Assembly (NCBI RefSeq): GCF_000003815.2
Contig: NC_049979.1
Coordinates: 16,675,933 to 16,739,932 of the forward strand
Direction of reading: 5' to 3'
Source: Branchiostoma floridae
Taxonomy: Eukaryota; Chordata; Leptocardii; Amphioxiformes; Branchiostomatidae
Length of the DNA: 64,000 nt
The notes under the pieces are model-generated. The model was not told where the DNA came from. It saw only the letters and a list, made by a program, of their open reading frames with translations, and ran no database searches. Made by a program: the position numbers and the translations under genes. Shown in pieces: positions 36,939 through 51,501 of this stretch (positions within the stretch are counted from its first letter, which is position 1; each line of letters opens with the position of its first letter).

Positions 36939-39452
36939 GTTACTAGGCCGTCGAGAAAGACTTTACGTTATCCTCGGGTTGTCTCTTGTCAGGTGGTATT
37001 CTCAGGCTGCTTCAAGATAAACATACTTAATGAAAGATACACTGGCACGGTCTAGATATACATTTGTATCTGCAAGATAGCTATCTAGTTCTACAAATCT
37101 TAAGGATCTCCTGTTCCTTCCTACCATTCTTGATGATCCACAACTATCTGAACTTCTTGGTTTCGAAGGCGAAGAGAAACGCCATTTGCCTGCTGACACC
37201 AAGATAACCAGAATGGATGTTTCTGCAGCTGCAGCTGGCTTTCTTGTATTTTTCAGATCATCCACTGCAGAGTACCTACGTATACAATGCAATCCACAGT
37301 GTCGCCATGCATAGTTTGCACCCGAGTTTTACAGTAATTGGTCCTTCAATTATATATGTACTCACTGCTCTTCTATGAGCAGGCGGCTAATCTTTTCAAG
37401 AGAGGATTGTTCGAATGAAAGTTTGATTGTGTCTTTAGTATCTCAAAAAAGCCATGTATATGACCATGACATTCGCATACAGTAACCTCGCCCTTGGCCT
37501 CGTTCAAGGCTTGGCAAAGTTTGAATGTAAACATATATCAGTTCTGTATGCACCCCAGAAAGGAGACAGGTACACGTCAATGGTGCTAATACAGATATAA
37601 AATGTGTGTTTTCTCTGTTTCTGTGATCACGGTCTCAGGAATAGAGTGGCCATGGACATGGGATATGACTAGGTCACAAGAATTTCCAAGACGATTGTTT
37701 GATATTAGAACACATTTGGAAAAGCCAATAAGCCGGAAATACTGTCTTGCAGGACTTGTCTGCAAAGCAATCAGTTAGGTTCGAAAGCACAAACTTGCAA
37801 TTGATCCGAGGAAGCCATTAGGAAAACAGGAAGTTGACGGTATCTTTTAAAAAGTCATTTGTGGATTGTCTATAACTTTCGGCAGCTTTAGCATTACATG
37901 CCATTGTAGAAAACATGGTGGGCTTTAGCTAACTCCGCCATGACCACAGAAGTAAAAGTAGCAGTAGTGGGTGGGATACTTTATCGATACGGCGTTAATC
38001 GGTATTGACTCTTTACTTTCTTAACATTCACAACGCCTACACACTGTGTGGCTTTGTGTAGCAATACGTATTATGCCAATTAAACATTCATGCGCTAATT
38101 TAGCTCTCGTTTTCATGTGTCAGAAAGGTTTTGCTAAGACTGTTCATACTCTTTGATGTTATCCAAAACTTTGGGGTTAATGGTACAAAAGTGTGTCATG
38201 TTTTCACCAAGTCATACAATGCTATAAAAATACCATATGGATAAAATTCATACTTGATGTGTTTTACCACCTCATATGTAGTCAAACTTAGCAGTACCAC
38301 CTCATATGTAGTCAAACTCAGTAGAACCACCTCATATGTAGTCATAGGCAGCTTACCGTGCTGTCTAAATCTCTACTAGTCTCATATGTCGTAAAACAAG
38401 CTGAGTCAGCCCTTTCAGTCCCGACACCAAGATTCATGCCGACCTAGTGATAATCTGGCTTGTGGGATGCACATTATTCTATTCATATCTGCTGTCATGT
38501 TCGGGATATTGTTTCAGAACTTCGTTTCATGGTTGATAAGTGCAAAATGATCACTGTGTGTATTTTGATTCCTGGCCGTGTTGTTACTGTATTAATTGAT
38601 GTACATTACACTTCTGTCCTTCAACTGGCACTGAGCATTCCTTCAGCACTACACCTGGAGAATCTCGCTCCGGCTGTCTGCAGACGGCAGGCGATGATTT
38701 GAAGGCTGAGTCATTGCTTGCGGCATTTCATACATCACCGTAATTGCTAACTTTGTATGGACCGTAAAGCGGTTGTTAACCATCCCCATAAAACCGTGAT
38801 GGGACAGGAAGATTTGTGTAGCAAGTCTATGTGAAATATAGTTCGCAAAGTGTTGCCTTCTGACTTTCATTAAGAGTGGTTGAGACTATTGCGGGAATGC
38901 TGCCCCCATTTTAAATCTGCTATATGTGTAGTCTTAAAGCTTCTTGTATATATAACGTTATCAATTATCTTTTAAGACTCAGGTTCTAGGACGTCGTAAA
39001 TTGAATCAAACCAACAGGTACTTCTAGTACATCTGGTTGGCAGACATCCCGGAGAGCTGATTTGTCATAGAAGAACGTATGACCCACCGATAGATACACT
39101 TATCCGATTGTGGAGATCAGATTAGATGTAAGTTGTGAATTTATTGTACATTGACTAGACATGCCATGACAATATGTAACTCGTTGTACATTGTATGTAC
39201 CGCTTCATCAATGGGATTGGAGATACATGTAAATAGGAATGCATTGGAAAGGAACAAGACATTATTTGCCGGAAAGAATGTCATATACACAAGATAACTG
39301 ACTGCAACCACGCGGTGAATTTGTAGCAAGCTGATACTCCAAAATACAGGTGCGATACGTATGCTTATCTACATGTATCACTGTTGTAAATTCACTTTCA
39401 TTTTGCTCTTGATCAAGTTTTATTTCAAATTTCAAACCACCCGAACTTGCCA
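36939..39452. other. Intergenic and LPGAT1 3' flank
   Basis: No supported gene. Minus-strand AATAAA signals lie at 39423-39418, only 30 nt after the LPGAT1 stop, and at 39145-39140. A short tandem repeat sits at 38266-38355. The GC-richer ORFs near 37000-37290 have no recognisable domain. Confidence 0.4.
38266..38355. repeat. Three-copy 30-bp tandem repeat
   Basis: The unit ACCACCTCATATGTAGTCA plus 11 more variable bases begins at 38266, 38296 and 38326. A decayed CTCATATGTCGT follows near 38381. It is non-coding. Confidence 0.8.
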
Positions 39453-41812
39453 TCACAAGATATGCTTTAGAACAGTGCTAACAGTATACCACTGCAGAGC
39501 GGTGGAACACAAGTAGAAGAGGTGGATAGACAGCATCCACCACGGGCTGAACGTTATCTCCACAGCTTCACCTGTTGTCCTGACACCTGGCCGGGAGGTG
39601 CCTGTAGGGAAGCGGCCCGTGGAGTAGAAGTGGGACAGAAGTTCTTCCTTCTCCACAAACCGCTCGTACAGCCACTTGGTCAGGCCTGCCTCGTCCCGAG
39701 GGACCTCGGACGTTGGGAAATGCCTGCATGGGGCAGTTTGAAACGGTGCTTAAAAGGATGCAGCCATCATATTGACGTGGTCAGTCGTGTTAAGTGCTCA
39801 TATTCCGTAAGACTACGTGTAAGTCAACAATAATGTTAAAACTTTTACTGCAAAGTAGCTGGCTCATATCTGACCATAACCTTGCCCCAGTGCCATTGGC
39901 ATTGCCTGTTACCCAACAGTAAATGTTAACAGCCAGCCCTCACAGCATGCATTGCTGTGCAAACCTACAGTGACGGGAACAAGGACTATCATTTCACGTT
40001 TACTGACCAGAAAACGGTGCATTTCGTACCTGTAGTACAGTGTGGTGGGATATGGCGGCCTCCATCCAGAGGTTAGGGTCTGTATGTCCAGTGGTCTGCC
40101 GTGCTCATATGCAATAGTGATGTCAACAATCCACTTCACATGCCGACCTTTGACGAGGAGAGATGTTAAAACAGGTTATATGATGCTATGTCATTTTCCA
40201 CTCCTGTATAGTAGCCGTGAAACCCAGCAACAATATAAAATCTTACACTAGTTTATCGGACGTTATCATTTGACTACCCTTGGAACGCGTAGAATATCAC
40301 TGATGATTCATTATCATTCTAAGTGGGATCTGTATCCATAACGGAGCCAATATAGCTTTTGAAAGAAGAATATACTTGGCGAAAGTGGACATAATTTCCG
40401 GACATGTCTCTTATTTATCTTCCATATTAGCAGATCTATATAGAACTATACATTTGACATTTACCGTTTGAGTGCAGGGTGCCATTAGCCTGTCGTGGCC
40501 CATTGGTGTGGGCCACTGGCGGGCCAACATTGTCCAGGATGGTTTTCATCGCTCCCGTTCTGGGAAGCAGTACGTGCTGTAAGATAGGGAAGTTGTTCTT
40601 CCGTGCGTACCTGTAAAAGAACAAGAGTTGATTCCTCATGACATACTTGGTTTGACATACTTTTGACGATCCTATACGAAACTGTCTATCAAATAACCCA
40701 TTAAATATTGGCTTGGAGTACCTAAACCAACTGAAACATCTTGTCTGTTGCTTTGACTTGCCAAGTTAGAGACTCAAAATGTTACATATACCTACTTCTG
40801 ACTCCTCTCTCTTCTCTTCCTGAGAAAGCCCCCTTCCGGGAACAGAACGATCCACTGATGGTTCCTGCTGGAATATCTGGTGTTGAGATGATCCTTCAGT
40901 GACTTCAGCATGGTGTCACGATACTCCTGCCCCTGTAGTAAGATTAACATGTTATCTTTGGTTTCCCCAAGAAATGAGTATGAAGCCGGAGATTTTAGGT
41001 TATATAACGTCATGCCAACCATACCTGCTGTAGAAAGAAGTCTCCATGTACCCAAGCACACAGTCCGAAGTTAGTGTAGAGGAGAATGTAGTCCATGATC
41101 CACATAATGCGCCTCACCACTGGTCCCTTGTGCTGAAGGGCTCCCATAAGGGTGGCCACGTCAGCTGTGGACTGGTGGTTCACCATCACTATAGCCCCGT
41201 CATTGTAGGTGTGAGAGATGTCCTCTCCACACTCATACACTTGAAATACAAGTTCACAATGGAAGTGTTAACAAAGCAACAAAATGGAAGGGTACAGTAA
41301 ATAACAGACTTGTATGAAAGACTGCAGTATGCAGCGCCCCCACGACCCGGGAATACTGTGTTATGGGACCAAGGTACGAGGTAAAAGGTATGAAAGACTT
41401 AATTGGAAGACTCAAAAACGTACATTGACTATGACAAGTTTAAGGCGACATTCTAGTCTGCTAGTTTCTGTGATTTAATCAACAATGTATGAAAGCGGTA
41501 AAATAGGCAAGGAAGTCACATATGCAGCTTTAAAATGAGCCACAGACAAATGTACCCACCTTTATATCCAGCACTGTACCCCCACCAGCCTATCTGTGCT
41601 GACATCCACTTTATCATCATGCCTTCCAGCTCCCAGAACAGTTCAGGTCTGGCTATGCGCACGGGCTGCAGGCATAGCATCCACACAAAGTGTGCAGGCA
41701 CCACGTACAGGTTGTTTACTAAGACAAACGCCATTCGCAGGACAATCCTCAGCAGGTACCAGGTCTGTGACACCAGCCACAGCAGCTGTGTCGCTGCGCC
41801 AACATGTACCAT
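39453..41812 (-). CDS. LPGAT1: Acyl-CoA:lysophosphatidylglycerol acyltransferase 1 (LPGAT1), six exons, complete
   Basis: An ER membrane enzyme of the PlsC/LPLAT family that moves fatty-acyl groups onto lysophospholipids. Vertebrate LPGAT1 was first described with lysophosphatidylglycerol and also remodels phosphatidylethanolamine sn-1 chains. Exons: 41812-41560, 41239-41025, 40932-40796, 40610-40465, 40147-40030, 39723-39453, total 1140 nt and 379 aa in frame, close to the human ~370. The N-terminal hydrophobic stretch includes RMAFVLVNNLYVVPAHFVWM. The catalytic HX4D motif is NHQSTAD with His106 and Asp111. The second acyltransferase block is FPEGGFLRKRR (187-197). The conserved C-terminal half has WIVDITIAYEHGRPLDIQTL and WLYERFVEKEELLSHFY, then a hydrophobic WWMLSIHLFYLCSTALQW segment. 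The donor at the end of exon 3 (AA|GTAGGT) was chosen by frame. No sign of damage. Confidence 0.96.
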
Positions 41813-44800
41813 CCTGCCCAGAACAAAAGAAACATTGAATCAGCGTATATAAACTAAGCTAGCTCCGATTCATCCAGGTGGAAACTGAATGGAAGACCCC
41901 AAATTTAAAGGAATAGACAATCTGTTGCACATTATGTCAAAGGAAACTGCAGCTGAAGGATATCGTTCAATCGTCACAAAACATTATAATGTTAACTATT
42001 CAAATTCAGCAAATTGTCATTGGAATCAATGAAGGCATTCTACAACGTTAAGTGACCCATCATGACACTGCACCACGGCCCGAATGAACATGTTCCAAAT
42101 TGGACACTGCAAACATACACATATTGGGGTTACCTTCCGTAGTCTGTACAGTGGCGAAGATCGTTTATACCAGTGCGTAGTGACAAATGTAGTCTGCTAC
42201 TAGTATACTGTCACCTGATCGCTGTCAGTAGGCAAACAGGTTCTGTGGCTTTTATCTGTCATATATCACAGTGAGACGAATACCATGCAAATGGAATTTT
42301 TGCTATCGCTAGCTGAAACTATCCTCTTATAATGTGATTTGCCGACTTCATTCAATTACAGGCTTTTAGTGTAGAGACGTCAGCGGCAGAATTCTGTAGT
42401 CTGACCGTACGGGCACGGTGCAGGGCACGGTGGACACGTCACAGGCGTTACACTTGGTTGGGCGCGAGAAATCGGCCTTGTAACCGCAGGGCCTAATTAT
42501 CATTTTGCCCTGTAGAGTGCTGTAACTTAAGGTCACTTTGTCTTGTCGCGATTTTTAATGCAATTTAAGACATAGAGGCGCTTCCTGGGAAAAACATCAT
42601 TGGCGAGTGGTCTCTCCTAATGTATATAAATTGCTTAATGTTAACGTTAAAGTTTGAATAGTGAGAGTACAAAAATAGCAATCGGGGGGAAGGTTTGCTG
42701 AATGGTCAGACTGAATCAGAACTGGCGGTTATTGATAATGTATTATCGATCGGACGTTTTAGCCAAGGTTTTATGTATGTTAGGCACTTTTATCACATCC
42801 ATCTGTTTTACCTTGTCGGGTATTTAGATAAACACAAAGCAGCACAAGTTCATCAGGTTCTATAACTTATTTGTCTCAAAACCTGATGTGGAAAGTACAA
42901 TCATATAGCTCCAGACATAGCTTAGCACTTTCTCCCTCTTCTTGCCGACATCCTCAAACCAGTGTCAATTTGTCATGTTCTAATTTCCTGAGTCAACTTG
43001 GAGCTTGCTTTTATATCCTTAAACCGTCGGCACTTTTTATGGAGCCATTTGTAGGTTCCCGTGTTCTGGTACTAAAATCACTGAAGCAAAAACTGCCACC
43101 TACACGTATTTTGCCAAGTATTTACACTCAGATGTAAACTACTGGAGCAAACTCGTCTACAAACCCATACTTTCGCCAAAATGTAAATCCCCATATTGTT
43201 TACTGCTGCTGTTGGTGAGAGGTCTTTCAGACAACACAGTAAAACTCCTGTTTCCATCCGGTTATGTCTTTACCTAGCCTCCACCAGGCCTTCATACGGG
43301 GGTGCGGAGATCGTAGAATTCGGCAAATTGGCCAGGGGAGTCAGTCCACGCGTAGGTTCATGTTTCCCCGCAGCCGACCAACTTCTCTGGTAGCAAAACT
43401 CCACTGGCAAATTATTCTCCCTATGATAGCCAGCGTAGTCAGTCAGGTAGAGACTAGTCTTTACCCCTGTGTGTTGTGCCAACTGTAAGACCCCTGGGGA
43501 CAGGCCATGGCAGGAGCGGAACGTTTGCGCCAGTGTGTCAGCGGCATTGCATAATCAATCAACATATGATTATGTATCATCACTTAAACTATCCACACAC
43601 CAGAAATAATGATTACGTTTTCCCCACTCGACTTGCAAAATAAGCAAGTAAGCAAGCATACTTGATATCTCATTGGAATTATTTCGGTTCATCTGGTGCC
43701 AAGTTTTTGAGACAACGTAATAAATGACGGATAGGCCTAGCAGCAGAACTGCCTTTCTGCACCCCTTCTATTATCGGATATTCTACCAAAACATTATGAA
43801 GTCGGTGTAAGGTTGTCGATACTGCACGTGGACATCATGGACATGGCGTAGTGATAGTTTTTGTTAAAGAGATCGATATATAGTAATGTGCGAGACTGTC
43901 TTATATTGATTTCTACGGGGAATATAACTCCGCACCCTCTGGACTGTTAAGTCTATTAAACTTGTCTAGGAAGGGTGTAGGGGAGTGGTATAAGCAGAAT
44001 CATTCTGTCCACTAGAAAGACTGTGTATACTGCGTCTTTTACTGTCGCAGAGGAAAATACTGCGAGTTGACTATGCATTAGTTAGCAGACGTCATAGTCT
44101 GCACCCATTCACTACAGCAGTGATCACTCCTTTCCTTCGCCTGTGGGGTTTATAGATGCTCATCTTAGTCTATGAGTGCATATCGCATGTTAACTAACTG
44201 CAGGCGTCTAATTGGCTGTCGTCTTCTTGGCCGTTTTGTTATTGCAAACATAAATTCTTGAATCATCTTGTACTTGTCTTTGATAAGTCCAAACAACTCA
44301 GTAAGCTACCCGAGGCGTCTGACAAAGATGTCTGAATGGTAAATTTTCCCATATGCTAGAGGTTTGTACTGATGGTAATAAATCAGGATATGATTTCACG
44401 CGACGTTTGGGCTGTTGCTTCCTCACAACAATATCTGTAGTCAGTTTTAAGTTTCCTTGTCTGCGGTGTCATTTTCTCAAGCATTCAGCTGATATCGATC
44501 TCCTGCTTGGCCCGTAGGTGCAGCTAAAGTCATTTTGTGGTGTCCCAGTTTGAAGTATTTGCCCTACATCCATGGCGCCGACAGAACTACAACCACATTA
44601 GGGCTACAACTTTGTAACTGGTAGAGACAAATCGCTCCATTCCGGTCGGGTATCAAAGGGATTACGGAATGACTGTCTCCACAGTGCGGCTTGCCTTCTG
44701 ATCTCTGCTACAGTGAATTAAAAATAGACCGTTAGAGAAAGAGAGAGATAGTTTTCCTGAACCGGCTTAAGAATCGTAGGCCATTAGAATAGACGTGTCA

Positions 44801-45443
44801 GTGTACCCTATGTTTGGAAACCGTGACTGCTCAATAATGTAATATCATACATTGCACGTATATACACGTAATGGCCCATTGGGTGCTATCAACATGGCAT
44901 AATAGTAAGTAACATGACCTTCAAAGTTCAAACACCAGGTTCAACCATTTGTTTGAAGGGTTGTATTTCACAAAGCAATGATTTTCAGATGTAGAGGAAG
45001 ACAATTTTCTTATATTGTCGTTATTATTGGATTTTGCCCGGTCCGCTGTCTTTTCTCAAGCGTCTTTTCTATATTTTAGTTTGTTCTTTAGACGACCCCA
45101 CATCAATGGCGGGAGCTGCATCAGTATTCACGGCGCCCCTCCGGTCACAGCGGCTCACAGTGACCCGGCGATACGCCTCCAGATAGTTACGAGTCTCATG
45201 AATGTCTTCATTACCTGCACACTATATGAGCAAGAGAAATGAGTTCGGCCAATTACATCCACTCACGTGATAAGCATGGAGATCCCGTGGTGCCCAGCAC
45301 GTACCCCTGGAGAGTTCCCGACATTTCTACTTAGTAGATAAGACCTACAGTGGCGCGAGAGGGCGTGTGTCCCCTAGGACTATAAACTTATTTCATAACA
45401 TAAGACGTAAGACTTAATAAACTGTACCGATCATTCGTACGGA
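41813..45443. other. LPGAT1 upstream flank, no supported gene
   Basis: A GC-rich pocket at about 42370-42520 could be promoter or a 5' exon of LPGAT1. The minus strand there has a short Cys-containing ORF starting MIIRPCGYKADFSRPTKC, ending at a stop after 43 codons. I recognise no domain. The rest contains only short random-looking ORFs. Confidence 0.35.
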
Positions 45444-45502
45444 CTTGAAATAAGTATTCTTGTACCTCCGTAGTACGGAGGTACAAGAATACTTATTTCA
45501 AG
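45444..45502. repeat. Perfect 59-bp palindrome
   Basis: The arm CTTGAAATAAGTATTCTTGT ACCTCCGTA (29 nt) is followed by one G at 45473 and then its exact inverse complement. There are no mismatches. Possible origins are a foldback element, a hairpin-tipped transposon remnant or an inverted duplication. It is non-coding. Confidence 0.95.
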
Positions 45503-45779
45503 AGGTATATTAAGGAGGCCAAGGCTATATAATGTGGACAGGATGCTAGTATTCATACACTTTTTGGCACTGTTCACAGGAATGCTAATTATTGGTACTA
45601 TGAACAAGATGTTCCTGTCAATACGCATTTTTAGCACTAGTAGTAAGAGCGTCCTTTGATTACACACACACTCACTCCGACGAGCTCGCTCGGAATCTAC
45701 CTTTGAATGGGCTTGTAAAATACCTAACCCTAATCCTGTAAATGGTGCGAAATATCTGTTTGCATCCCTGAGCAAGAAT

Positions 45780-45910
45780 TATCCAAAATGATTAAAAAAA
45801 TTAATGTTAAAAAGAAATGAAATATTCTACTGACCAGGAATCGAATCCGACTCGAGCCTTCTATATGCAATATTTGTAAGTTGATCGCAGCAATCGTTGA
45901 GCTATTGCAC
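45780..45910 (-). repeat. Possible tRNA-derived SINE or decayed tRNA-like sequence
   Basis: On the minus strand an A-box-like ATAGCTCAACGATTGC is followed ~45 nt later by a B-box-like GGATTCGATTCC. The D-arm does not pair as in a true tRNA and a T-rich stretch follows. I infer a tRNA-like SINE head rather than a functional tRNA. Confidence 0.3.
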
Positions 45911-48900
45911 AAATCCTTTTATTTGACCATTACCTATACTTTTGTTTACATTTATTGACGGCACCATCCATGCCAAGAGAAGGCATGGTCATCACACAAC
46001 AAACTCGTCCACTACAAGCCAGCCATGCATTGTGAACAAATGGAAAATGTAGACATGCAGTAATACGTTACATAGATATATTAGATATATTTAGGCAATA
46101 CACTGGTCCTACTCTGTTTCAGTCCTTGCAAATAAACAAAGCTGTTCATGAAATATTACCTTTCCTCCGTTAACGAGCACTGAAACGAAATCTGAGAATG
46201 AATGGAACGCAGAGACCCTACCTTAAAACCATAACACTTTGTTATTTGCGGTGCAGTATTTCACTCGGTACAAGTGTTGTCCCCAAATGCACTCCTTCCA
46301 CTGCCATAAACGGCGAGCTCTGTGCATATCTACATCCTATCCCCACTACACCAGGTATTGGCGGTGAAAGGGAGAAGTTGTTGCTAGTAATAAGAGTGAC
46401 TGTGTGAATTTTGTAAGAGGCTTACTCTTTTGATGGAAATGTCGCTACTGTCAGGATGATTCGTGACAGAACTGATGATCATGATAGGGCATATTGTGTT
46501 CGTCACTGTCACACTCGTAATGACTGAGTTATCACAGGAATTAGGAAAAGACTTACACAGGAGATTTCTGTCTGTAGTATCCTCTACCTCACGTAAATCT
46601 TTTGACCACGAGAGGAGTTGTATGACGCATTTGCAGCCAAGGGGGAACTTTGTTGACTCAATTGGAACACATTCATCTCAGGAGCGGTATGTGACCCACC
46701 GTGGTGAATTACAAAATCTAACATTTGCATTTTCTGCCCATATAATGCGAGTAATACCTACAGATACCTCTGTTTTCAAAAGACACTAAACGCTACCCCA
46801 TGGGAAGATATTCCTGTAAACACAACTTGGCAGGAACGTTAAGTCCTTCAGTAGACCGTAGAACGTTTTACTCGCACTGGCACGTCAAAACCAACCGTCC
46901 CTTGCATGCCAGATGTTTTTGTAAAGTGCTGGAATAATACGATAATGAGCCTACATGGAAAAGCATTCCTAAGTTATAGAATAGATTCAAGACAGGGATA
47001 AATCTATAACAATTGCTTACCTCCTGTCCTCTTCCTGCAGTACTAAATGGGTACAATGATACTCCACAATAACGTATAGGTTTTGCTACCTAACGAGTAT
47101 ATATAGATATCGATCTACATGGATGAGTGTGATTGACGCCGATATGAATATTTCATATTTTGGGTAGATATCAAATATAGTCACAAAGCAAAACTAAGCG
47201 GAGAGCTAACATGCGTGCTTCTGTGCATGTAGCATAACACACCACGGTTACATCGGAACATGATACCGTACAAAATGCGCAAGAGCAAGATGATTAAGTA
47301 TAAGCGATTGCGATGAGGTATTGCAAACAATTTCAAAATTCGCATATCGTTTTAGCTAAGAAAACGTATACTCATCTACGTGAGCCATGGCTGTCAAGTG
47401 CCCAATCGTACATAGATCTTTTACTACTACAAGCCTCCAGGCCGCTAATGAATCCTATGTGCTAATCGATATTTCGGATTAGATTACCTTGAGCACCAGT
47501 AACTCTAACGAATGACGTGATGAGGTTGTCTAGGGTGACGATTTGTTGCACGCAAGGACGTGGGCGGGCAAATCAACTCATAAGTACGAAATACGAGGAC
47601 GAGTTCCCCGCGGTGCCTGTCCTTGGTGCTACTTATACTATCATTGCTTATCATTGCTTATCATTGCTGGCAACACAAGCGGAAAGCCGTATACGTGTGT
47701 TGAAATAGTTCAACCCGACAATATAATTGTCTCCTGTAGCAAATTAGAGAATGATTCTACCAGTGAACGTACACTCAAGGGTGGTGAGATTATATTTACT
47801 CGTACACCAAATATAGAGGACAACAACAAATGATGAATGTTAAAAGGAAAACGGAATAGATAAGATGATGTTAAGAGCAATCGTGAATTTGAGTAATGAT
47901 GCGTTCACCTCATCATCAACCTCACTGTTCTAAAATCTCTAAGATAAAGTAATATTGATTGATTTGACCCCCCCCCCCCCCCCATCTGGAGTGAGTGGTA
48001 CATTCCGTAAGTATATTTTGGTGGTGGCACAACTGGCTGACTGTCTGTCGGTCCCATAGTATGAAGGTAGTTTCTGGGCCCTCGTCTCTCAGATGTTAAA
48101 TAGTATATAGGCTATTAGTAAATATCTACTGTCTTGTTCGTAGGTTGGATGAAGGATGCGACACAGACCACGTTTTGTCCCGTAGTTACACAATATCTAA
48201 CTAAATTATAGTTATTTATCCAGCTAAAGGCAGATCGAGCGCCAGCGTTAGCCATAGTTACCTACTTCCGACCCGATCGGTAACAGGGAGGGGCATCACC
48301 GAATGGTAAGTGATTCCTACTTTTGAATTTGATACCCCCTAGGCTTAAACAGATGTCCCGATGTGTTGATTGATGAGAAAATTGTAAGAACCTAGTCACC
48401 GGGGAAGTGCAGGTAAATGTGTGCGAGAGTGGAGCGACTGAAAGCACGTTTAGCGCAAATGTAGCGTCGTCTTGGGAGGTATGAAAATATTCATCATGAA
48501 GGCTCTGTTGTTCGATAAGCTACCAATGGATGTTGGAGTTGGCGCAGTCTTTTACGTCGGCGTCCATTTTTCTTAACATTTACCAATTTTAACACCCTAA
48601 TGGAGTAACATGAAAAATAGAATTAATATTGTTGGGAGTTTTACCTTGTGGGTGTTTGTGTTTGCCTTTTACGCAATTCTTCTTCAACTCCTAAAGGTTT
48701 TACGAACGGGAACGTAACATATCCATGCTTTAAAGGTTTTTGTACAAGAATATATCGGTATTGGATGGAGTATAAAATGCCTGAACGATTCACAACTTGA
48801 GAATGATTGCTACGTATACAACCCATTACTGTGTATCATAAAATAAGCACATTCACTCGATCATAAAGCAACTTTAAGCTGTTCCATTGAAGTAAAAAGT

Positions 48901-51498
48901 AATCAATGTAGGCAGCGGTAATGTGTTTCAAATCGAACACGCAAGAAATTTCCAAGTTGAATGGCTTTATGCTCTTACGTGCTAGCAGGAATTACATATA
49001 CTAGTATATAGCACCATAGCCAGTGTAAACATACAGACTTGTGATGACAAGAAGACTTTAATATGCCGCGAAATTTGTCTGATGGTGTTTGATTCAAGCA
49101 CGACTTCCTTCTTGTAATTATCAAGCATATTTTCCATATTCTTATGATAGTAGCCACCACTCCCCGATACTTAAGCTTTTCCCCACGAATTGATATTTTG
49201 CACAGGTTACTGCTATTAGAGAAGAGTGCTCGATGTTCCCTACCGATCTGTCCGTGGTGCCACCCATCGACTCTGATATAACATTGTAACGGAGTCTGCC
49301 TGGTTCCAGATGCCTGTCCCCTCTGATATTGTCCTGTACAGAAAACGAGTGCACCTCTACGTACGGTCCAGTTGAGAATTGACATTTCAAATAACATTTT
49401 CTGACGTGTTTGCTTGACCTACCCAAGCAGCTCATACTCTACAAAGCACGTCTGGCGCACGTTAATGATTTATCCTCAGGATAAAAATGTTTAGCATGAT
49501 ATATGGAAAACTGTATCTTTAGTGCCATGAGGTACCCATCGTTGCTATTCGGTAGGCTTTTCTACGCCTACGCGATTGTAAGCCTACCGCTGACATTGAG
49601 CTGACGATGGTGATTTCTTTAATGTAACAAATAACAAAACAGAGCTGCAAAGGCGGCGCCGGATTTGTTTTTCATCTTTCTGTAGATCCCCGTTACGGGC
49701 TTACACTCATATTTTCGCCTGGTGAAAATGATTTTATGTTTCTCTCTTAGGGACATAATGTCAACAAAAACTCGGCATTACGCCTGTCACACCAACGTAG
49801 TCTTGATAAACCCTACTTGATGACACATACATCAGAATCAAAATCGTTCAACATGATCAGCAACACATCTGATGATAGAACTAACAGCAAGTGGCAGTAT
49901 CTTATCGAAACATCTCGAGAAATTCTTCTACAAAAATTCAGGTCATTTTCCGTACATTAAACCTACGAAATCATTTCTGTTGACGGGCTTGCACTCATAT
50001 TTTGTGCTTGGACAGACTGAATTGTAAAATGTCATTGCTATCGCAGCAGGATACGCGCAGTCCTAGATGTGGGACGGGTGACCAGGTCAAGAGCGACGGG
50101 ATCCAAAGAATGAACCATTAAGCTTAGCGATATAGCCAAAAGCAGTATTGATTGTAACCATATTTCAGAGACAAATCGTTTTAAGTGCAATAAAAGTAAA
50201 TTGAGTGTGCTGTTTTAGGTCTTTCCCTGGGCCTTCAAGACTCATCGGGGCTGAATAGCAAACCTCAGATGTCAGCAAAGGGCAGGAAAAGCCAAGGGCA
50301 ATAGACAAAGTGGTGCCGCAAAAAGTTCCGTGGGGTGACCACGTCATATGTCATGTTGATGTGTATTTTGATCGAAATGAGAAGGAGAGATGTACAGAAA
50401 CTGATTCTGTTTTGGAAGTGAAAATGAAAAGCAGTCCGAAAACACTTCCTGTAGTACAGTATATTTATCATATAATCAACTTTTTCTTTGTAACATTAAC
50501 GCTTGGAGTTTTTTTAATAGCTTTGTTAAAAGCAAAAGGCCCTTTGACCACTTCTAGAAAGTGAACTAAAGAGAATGAATGGTAGAAACCTTATTAACCT
50601 AGAAGATAGTGGTGAACATCGGTTTTGAAGGCTTAAAGATACGGTCAGGAACAGTTGGATTGCTAGCATTCATGATCATGAGTTGTTGGTTAGTTTCAAT
50701 AGCCGACATTACGCGACCCTGTTACGGATGTGAATTTTGAAATGTAGCCAAGGATCGATTAAAAACTATACTTTCCTTTTCCTTAAAACGTAGCGTCATA
50801 CAATGCGCCCGTCTCGAAAACTTAATTTCAACTCTGTGCACTCCTCTCCAATCAAGTTATGTAGTTTGAAAGCGTGTTCTCCATTAAGCCAGTTTATCTA
50901 TCTATTTCTGGTAAATTGCGTACGGATGGAGAAATGGAAATGTGCACTGTAAATCAAAAGATTAACTTACAAATAGTGGGAACTAGCTGGTGATTCGACC
51001 AGAAATACAGGATTGATAATGTTGCCTACAAGGATTATAACCACGAGAAGGAGACATATTTCATCACAAATTGGCTAATTTTTATTTGTCAGTTTCTCAT
51101 TTGGACGAAGGATGATGTCTCACTCCACCACGCCAATGTTTTTACTGTATCGTTTCTGAACAGACCGACCTTCAAAAGCCAGCACCTTGGAACGTGTTTG
51201 CGCTTTAAATCGGGAATGACCTGTGGGGCACACGCGGCTACAAAGTGAAAGCAAAGCGTCAAAACTGATTTTCTGGTCACTATGATCTCATTTAACATTT
51301 TGGTACTCATACTCGACCTTTCCTACAGATGAAGTTGCTACAAAACGTGAGGTTATTTGACATTTAGGTTGTACTGTGTCTCTTTTATGTTACATTTGCT
51401 GGCAAAGCATTGATATGTTCTAGTTGTCACGCTCTACGTACTCTCACTAGGCCTAGCTTCAAACGATTCCGTGCGTGTGTGTGTTATGTGCCTATGCC
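45911..51498. other. Intergenic, no supported gene
   Basis: Nothing firm is seen. Small items are a three-copy 10-bp repeat of TATCATTGCT around 47638-47668, a C run near 47970-47984, and a short inverted repeat CGGTAGGCTT / AAGCCTACCG near 49550-49590. A plus-strand ORF at 50310-50564 has one hydrophobic segment (IINFFFVTLTLGVFLIALL) but no family match I know. Confidence 0.35.
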
Positions 51499-51501
51499 TT
51501 A

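Noticed and set aside
45110-45195. GC-rich pocket with a minus-strand open segment (ETRNYLEAYRRVTVSRCDR)
   Set aside because: It has an acceptor-like site but no convincing donor or family match; too weak to list as an exon.
48975-49397. 140-codon minus-strand ORF, one of the longest in the right half
   Set aside because: The composition is not protein-like (many Cys, Trp and Arg clusters), and it has no family match and no flanking exons.
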